A DNA stretch of 64,000 bases from Cribrihabitans marinus (GTDB lineage Bacteria > Pseudomonadota > Alphaproteobacteria > Rhodobacterales > Rhodobacteraceae): the NCBI RefSeq assembly GCF_900109035.1, contig NZ_FNYD01000013.1:1-64000 (forward strand). Direction: 5' to 3'. Numbering within the stretch: the stretch's first letter is position 1; every line of letters begins with the position of its first letter. Below, piece after piece: positions 60,619-64,000 of the stretch. Made by a program: the position numbers and the translations under genes. The notes under the pieces were generated by a model, which was given only the letters and a program-made list of their open reading frames with translations, did not search any database and was not told the DNA's origin.

Positions 60619-61137
60619 TCACAATGCCATCCTTCGATTGACCGCCCGCTCGGCGCCAAGGCGGGCCTCGGCGACCTGCAGCATGTGTCTGAGACGACGG
60701 AGCCTGTCGTGCCAGTCTCGGATGCGCTCTCCCCGGTCCGTGACGATCCGCATTCTGACGACGGTACCGACCGGGCCGTCCTCCGTGTCGGGATGCCCCT
60801 CGAACACATTCCAGTAACCTGTCGTTTCCTCGCCCAGTTGGTTTTCCAGGAGGGCAAGTATCGGCGTGATCGTCTTTGACACGCCAGCCCTCAGGCCGCC
60901 GTCACCGCTCACACGGGCGGCCCACCGTGCCATAGTGGCCCGGTCGTGTGCGCTCCCGGCGATGTCTGCCGACAGTAGCCCTTCCGATGCGGCTTCCAGT
61001 TCGAACAGAGTCTTCGCGCAGAGATCCTCCAAGGGCATCTCCAGATAGTACTTGTTCATGACCGTCTCCTCGGTTTCTCGGCGCAGCACCATGCTGCGCG
61101 CGTCAAGGTCCCGGCGCAGACGCCGAGCGCTGGTCAT
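60619..61137 (-). CDS. Hypothetical protein, last of a coupled minus-strand set
   Basis: 172 residues from ATG 61137, which overlaps the previous small frame's stop as ATGA. A second possible start, ATG 61059 (MNKYYLEMPLEDLC), has GAGGAG 6 bases upstream and may be the main one. Third positions are G/C throughout, which supports coding. Sequence is helical and charged: LCAKTLFELEAASEGLL, VSKTITPILALLENQLG and RDWHDRLRRLRHMLQVAEARL. No family recognised. Part of a small-gene cluster right of the tRNA island. Confidence 0.6.
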   Translation of the reverse strand: MTSARRLRRDLDARSMVLRRETEETVMNKYYLEMPLEDLCAKTLFELEAASEGLLSADIAGSAHDRATMARWAARVSGDGGLRAGVSKTITPILALLENQLGEETTGYWNVFEGHPDTEDGPVGTVVRMRIVTDRGERIRDWHDRLRRLRHMLQVAEARLGAERAVNRRMAL

Positions 61138-61268
61138 GCCCATGGCGCGAGCCATCTCATACATTGCTCCCTGAGGCGGTCCGGACACGTCTCGATCATG
61201 AGGCCGGCGAGCCGGATCAACATGAGGCCGCCTCCGTTCGCGTCGAAGAATGTCTTCATGGCGGTCAT
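61134..61268 (-). CDS. Small hypothetical protein
   Basis: 44 residues from ATG 61268, overlapping the upstream mini-gene stop (ATGA) and the downstream start (ATGA). Sequence begins MTAMKTFFDANGGGLMLIRL. Third positions are mostly G/C, consistent with coding. Very short, no family. The interlocking overlaps are the main support. Confidence 0.45.
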   Translation of the reverse strand: MTAMKTFFDANGGGLMLIRLAGLMIETCPDRLREQCMRWLAPWA

Positions 61269-61315
61269 GATGAGCCCGGCTTGCCGAGTTGGACGCCATT
61301 GATCTTGAGATACAT
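61265..61315 (-). CDS. Possible mini-gene
   Basis: 16 codons from ATG 61315: MYLKINGVQLGKPGSS. AGAAGGAG lies 7 bases upstream, a strong ribosome-binding site for such a short frame, and the stop overlaps the next start as ATGA. It could be a leader peptide, or simply a start region for the coupled genes below it. Support is positional only. Confidence 0.3.
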   Translation of the reverse strand: MYLKINGVQLGKPGSS

Positions 61316-61470
61316 TCCGATACTCCTTCTCGCGCCGTCAATCGCGACAGCCGCTTCAAGCACCCGGTTCTTCTCCTTTCGACCTCGGGTGGTTGTTTCC
61401 GACCGGCGTCCCGGTGGCAGCGGAGAAGTTTCCCGCCAGTCGGAGGTATGCATTTGCATGAGGCGCCATA

Positions 61471-61519
61471 CCGCCTTTCCGGCCGCGCTCTCGAAAACAG
61501 CAGCGCGGCCGGAAGGCGG
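61471..61519. repeat. Long imperfect inverted repeat
   Basis: CCGCCTTTCCGGCCGCGCT at 61471-61489 pairs with 61502-61519, 18 bp with one bulged base and a 12-base loop. It lies between the 61542-61928 gene and the coupled small genes. No T-tract follows on either strand, so it is not a classic terminator; a Rho-type or mRNA-stability hairpin is possible. Confidence 0.6.
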
Positions 61520-61541
61520 CGAGAGGTGAGCATCAGGTTAA

Positions 61542-61928
61542 TCACTCGTCCAAGATGAGGACGATCCCGGCGTCGCGCAGAGCCTCGTCCAGACCATCGG
61601 CGAGGAGGCATATTTCACGGACGACGGGATCGTCGGGCTCCAGCATCGCGGCGCCGTCCATGTCGTCCCAGTCATCATCATGAACATGATCCAGGAGCAG
61701 GATGCGGCGCAGCTCGAGGAGCAGGCGCTGCAAGCGGCGCGTAATCCGCCCGGGCTGGTCGAGGCCGTCACGGATGGCGTTGACCAACCGTGCACCTCGC
61801 AGGCCCGCGAGCAGGACGGCTGTATCGCCGAGCGGCTCTTCGTGTTCGGAGAAAAACGCGCGCAGCGCAAGTTCACCGGTCGGAATAGCGCGAACATTCG
61901 CGCCTGGATTTATCTTCGCGTGAAACAT
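61542..61928 (-). CDS. Hypothetical acidic protein
   Basis: 128 residues from ATG 61928, with AAGGAGG 7 bases upstream, a strong start. Helical, with RRLQRLLLELRRILLLDHV, then an acidic stretch (DDDWDDMDGAAMLEPDD) and a C-terminal helix. No family recognised. Probably first gene of the minus-strand small-gene group that runs to 60619, although the hairpin at 61471-61519 separates it. Lineage-specific accessory gene. Confidence 0.65.
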   Translation of the reverse strand: MFHAKINPGANVRAIPTGELALRAFFSEHEEPLGDTAVLLAGLRGARLVNAIRDGLDQPGRITRRLQRLLLELRRILLLDHVHDDDWDDMDGAAMLEPDDPVVREICLLADGLDEALRDAGIVLILDE

Positions 61929-62276
61929 GGACCCTCCTTGGTTTCATCGAACCCGGGTTTCGTCCCGGGGGTCAGCGAGGGTCGGAGGACCGTTTTCGTT
62001 GCTGCCGCCGTGTCTGGCGCCTCTTCAGAGAAGGCGCGAGACCCGGCGGCTGGAGGCTGGCGCGTTTCCTTTAGTCGAGTTCAAAGACGGGCTGTGCCCT
62101 CGGATGCAAGGGAGATTGGCCGAAGCTCTCAAGTGCGAAGAAAATATTCCCCACTGCTTCGTAGACCCGTGTGCCGTATGCTGCATGTGTTCAGTCTTAG
62201 CCGCGCCCGCAAACGGCTTCGATAGGAACGGGCGGAGAGCCGACATTCGCACCGTTCGGTATCAAGGTCCGCTTCT
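61929..62276. other. Intergenic region left of aminotransferase gene
   Basis: 348 bases without a convincing gene. It holds the promoter and start region for the minus-strand gene that begins at 61928, and the 3' end of the aminotransferase transcript at 62277. No clear hairpin terminator seen. Confidence 0.4.
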
Positions 62277-63629
62277 TCAGCAGGCCTCCACCCCGGCCTT
62301 GATTGCGGCGACAATCCGGTCGGTTTCCTCTTCGTTGACGACCAGCGGCGGAGCGATCAGAAGCACGTTGCATCGGCCCGGAATCGTATTGCTGTTGCGG
62401 CCCAGGATGATGCCGTTGGCGATGGCCGTCCTTGTCAGAACGTTCAGCCGGTCCTCGCTCAGCGGGGTCTTGGCTGACCGGTCTGACACCATTTCAATTC
62501 CTGTCAGCAGGCCCATGCCACGAACCTCACCCACCAGCGGATGATCGCCCAGCTCTTCCCGGATGCGGCTGCGGAAGTAATCGCCCATGCGCTGGCCGTT
62601 GGCTGGCAAATCCTCGTCTTCGATGATCTGCACGTTCTTCAGGCCAACAGCGCAGGCCACGGTATGGCCGCCAAAGGTGTTCACCTGGCGAAAATGCTTC
62701 ATCTCGCCTGGCTCGCCCAGGAACCCGTCGAAGATGTGCTTCTTGGCCACCGTGGCGGCGATGGGCATATAGCCGCTGGCCAACCCCTTGGCGAAGGTGA
62801 AGATATCCGCTTCGGTGCCCCAGATCCGGTGGCCGAACATCTGGCCGAGCCGGCCGAAGCCGCTGACAACTTCGTCAAAGATCAGCAACACGCCATAGCG
62901 GTCGCAGATCTCGCGCACGCCCTTGACGTAGTTGTCGGGCGGCACCAGAACGCCCCCGCCGGTGATCATCGGTTCCATCAGCACGGCGGCGACGGTCTGG
63001 GCACCCTCGTGAATGATGGTTTCCTCCAGCAGGGTCAGCATTTCTGCCCCGTGTTCCTCGACCGTCAGTTTCTCGTGGCGCCGATAGGGATAGGGCGGCA
63101 TGACATGAACGAAGCCGGGCGCGCCGGGCTCGTAGCCCATCTTGCGCTCGGCCTGGCCGGTGGCGGTCATCGCGCCCAGTGTATTGCCGTGATAGCCGCG
63201 ATAGCGCGAGATGATCTTGAACCGGTTCTCGCCCTGCTTACCGTTCTGTAGATGATACTGGCGGGCCATCTTGATGGCGGTCTCGTTGGCCTCCGACCCG
63301 CTGACCGAGAAATAGACATGCGCCTCGAAGCCCAGCATGGTTTGCAGTTTCTCGGCAAAATCCACCACCGGATCCGATGTCATCATCGGCGCCAGATAGG
63401 CGAGCTGCTCCATCTGCTCTGCGGCCACGGCGGCGATCTCCTTGCGGCCATAGCCGACATTCACGGTCCACAGCCCGGCCAGCGAGTCGATGAAGCGGTT
63501 GCCCTTGTCGTCGGTCAGCCAAACACCTTCGCCCTTGACCATCCTTGGTGGCGTGATGCCGGACAGGGTGGAATGCTGCGTGATCGGGCGCCACAGGTGG
63601 TCCGGCATCTGCATGTTCTGAATGGTCAT
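62277..63629 (-). CDS. Class III omega-aminotransferase (taurine/beta-alanine:pyruvate type)
   Basis: 450 residues. Pyridoxal-phosphate class III fold: FIDSLAGLWTVNVGYGRKE, HVYFSVSGSEANETAIKMA with the phosphate-binding SGSEAN, LLIFDEVVSGFGRLGQMFG with the metal-like Asp for the pyridine N, and the Schiff-base Lys in DIFTFAKGLASGYMP. These enzymes transfer an omega-amino group from substrates such as taurine, beta-alanine or hypotaurine to pyruvate. It lies 15 bases after a thiamine-diphosphate enzyme gene, an arrangement seen in taurine and related amine-sulfonate pathways, so taurine-like substrates are plausible but not shown. Confidence 0.82.
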   Translation of the reverse strand: MTIQNMQMPDHLWRPITQHSTLSGITPPRMVKGEGVWLTDDKGNRFIDSLAGLWTVNVGYGRKEIAAVAAEQMEQLAYLAPMMTSDPVVDFAEKLQTMLGFEAHVYFSVSGSEANETAIKMARQYHLQNGKQGENRFKIISRYRGYHGNTLGAMTATGQAERKMGYEPGAPGFVHVMPPYPYRRHEKLTVEEHGAEMLTLLEETIIHEGAQTVAAVLMEPMITGGGVLVPPDNYVKGVREICDRYGVLLIFDEVVSGFGRLGQMFGHRIWGTEADIFTFAKGLASGYMPIAATVAKKHIFDGFLGEPGEMKHFRQVNTFGGHTVACAVGLKNVQIIEDEDLPANGQRMGDYFRSRIREELGDHPLVGEVRGMGLLTGIEMVSDRSAKTPLSEDRLNVLTRTAIANGIILGRNSNTIPGRCNVLLIAPPLVVNEEETDRIVAAIKAGVEAC

Positions 63630-63644
63630 GTTCCTGTCTCCTGA

Positions 63645-64000
63645 TTATTCGATGGCCGTACGCACACGCATGTCGACCAGACCTTGCGTGATGGGCGACC
63701 GCGCGCTGAGAGTTTTCACGTCAATGAGTGCCGATCGGCCTTCGTTGTTGATTACTGCGCGGTGGATGGCGGCGCCGATGTCGCCGGGGTTTATCACCGT
63801 TTCGGTGTAGGCGCCGTTGCCGGCAAAAATGTCGGCATAGTCGATGTCGCGCAGATCGGTGGCAACGACGCGGCCCCACATGGCCTTTTGCTGCTCCTGG
63901 ATCATGCCCCACTGGCCGTTGTTGGCGACCATGACTGTGACATCCGCACCAACGTCGAGCGAGGTTTCGAGCGGCGTGAGGCCGGGGGCGAGGCCGAGCG
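63645..64000 (-). CDS. Thiamine-diphosphate-dependent enzyme, C-terminal part (5' end outside window)
   Basis: 118 C-terminal residues, cut by the window edge. The sequence VMVANNGQWGMIQEQQKAMW followed by DLRDIDYADIFAGNGAYTE and GRSALIDVKTL is the TPP-binding C-terminal domain of acetolactate-synthase-like enzymes, with the GDG...NN motif end (ANNGQWG). It precedes the aminotransferase gene by 15 bases in the same direction, so one operon. Candidates include sulfoacetaldehyde acetyltransferase-like or other TPP lyases; the catalytic N-terminal half is not in the window. Confidence 0.75.
   Translation of the reverse strand, partial: LGLAPGLTPLETSLDVGADVTVMVANNGQWGMIQEQQKAMWGRVVATDLRDIDYADIFAGNGAYTETVINPGDIGAAIHRAVINNEGRSALIDVKTLSARSPITQGLVDMRVRTAIE

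Noticed and set aside
60412-60879. Plus-strand gene of about 155 codons
   Set aside because: It lies opposite the better supported minus-strand gene (60619-61137), which has coupled starts and good third-position composition.
1-64000. CRISPR array, rRNA operon or insertion-sequence transposase
   Set aside because: No regularly spaced short repeats, no rRNA-like sequence and no transposase motif were found anywhere in the window.

Overview
The window looks like chromosomal DNA of a Rhodobacteraceae (Roseobacter-type) alphaproteobacterium. The evidence is GC-rich sequence with strong G/C at third codon positions, the typical alphaproteobacterial block infA-maf-RNase E/G-yacG-tRNA-Phe, a LuxI-type AHL synthase, many periplasmic-binding-protein ABC importers, and an asnC-ssd pair like the end of roseobacter ectoine-degradation clusters. 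The family assignment rests on gene content and has not been checked by alignment.

Layout. 1-6.6 kb: Lrp/AsnC regulator plus semialdehyde dehydrogenase, then a two-component module in which a membrane histidine kinase is flanked by two paralogous response regulators with unusual GNG-containing output domains. 6.9-11.4 kb: cytochrome P450, an AHL synthase without a LuxR neighbour, and a GMC oxidoreductase. 11.5-22 kb: a cell-envelope accessory region with two different secreted caspase-family proteins (one with peptidoglycan-binding and C-type-lectin-like domains, one with SEL1 repeats in an operon with a small secreted protein and a lipoprotein). A three-gene glycosyltransferase operon lies between them and a 752-residue double-module glycosyltransferase follows. 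22.2-37.3 kb: a large sugar catabolic operon with a binding protein, two permeases, a small membrane protein, two ATPases, a dihydroxyacetone-kinase-family kinase, a LacI regulator, two TIM-barrel isomerases/epimerases, a Gfo/Idh dehydrogenase, XylB, XylA and a MOSC protein. 37.5-46.1 kb: an overlapping gene cluster with an FAD oxidoreductase, two carboxymuconolactone/AhpD-type proteins, an octopine/nopaline-dehydrogenase family enzyme, a Pot-type ABC importer and a nitrilase. It looks like uptake and breakdown of an amine, amide or opine-like compound. 46.2-48.35 kb: the housekeeping block ending in tRNA-Phe(GAA).

48,352-59,904 is an 11.5-kb integrative island. It is bounded by a perfect 46-bp direct repeat of the 3' part of tRNA-Phe, starts with a tyrosine integrase, and visibly has lower GC. 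Its cargo is a RHH protein, two small helix-turn-helix proteins, a second tyrosine recombinase, a 1606-residue single-chain Type ISP-like restriction-modification enzyme (nuclease, DEAH helicase, methyltransferase, target recognition), a coupled downstream gene whose 5' end carries an in-frame TGA, a PD-(D/E)xK-like protein, and a divergent HEPN plus seven-CxxC protein. I regard this cargo as the best candidate in the window for an undescribed defence system: a Type ISP enzyme with extra candidate nucleases and a HEPN RNase candidate.

Right of the island (59.9-62.3 kb) lie an AlpA-like regulator and a set of small, mostly coupled minus-strand genes of unknown function, probably older accessory DNA. 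The window ends in a class III aminotransferase and the C-terminal part of a thiamine-diphosphate enzyme.
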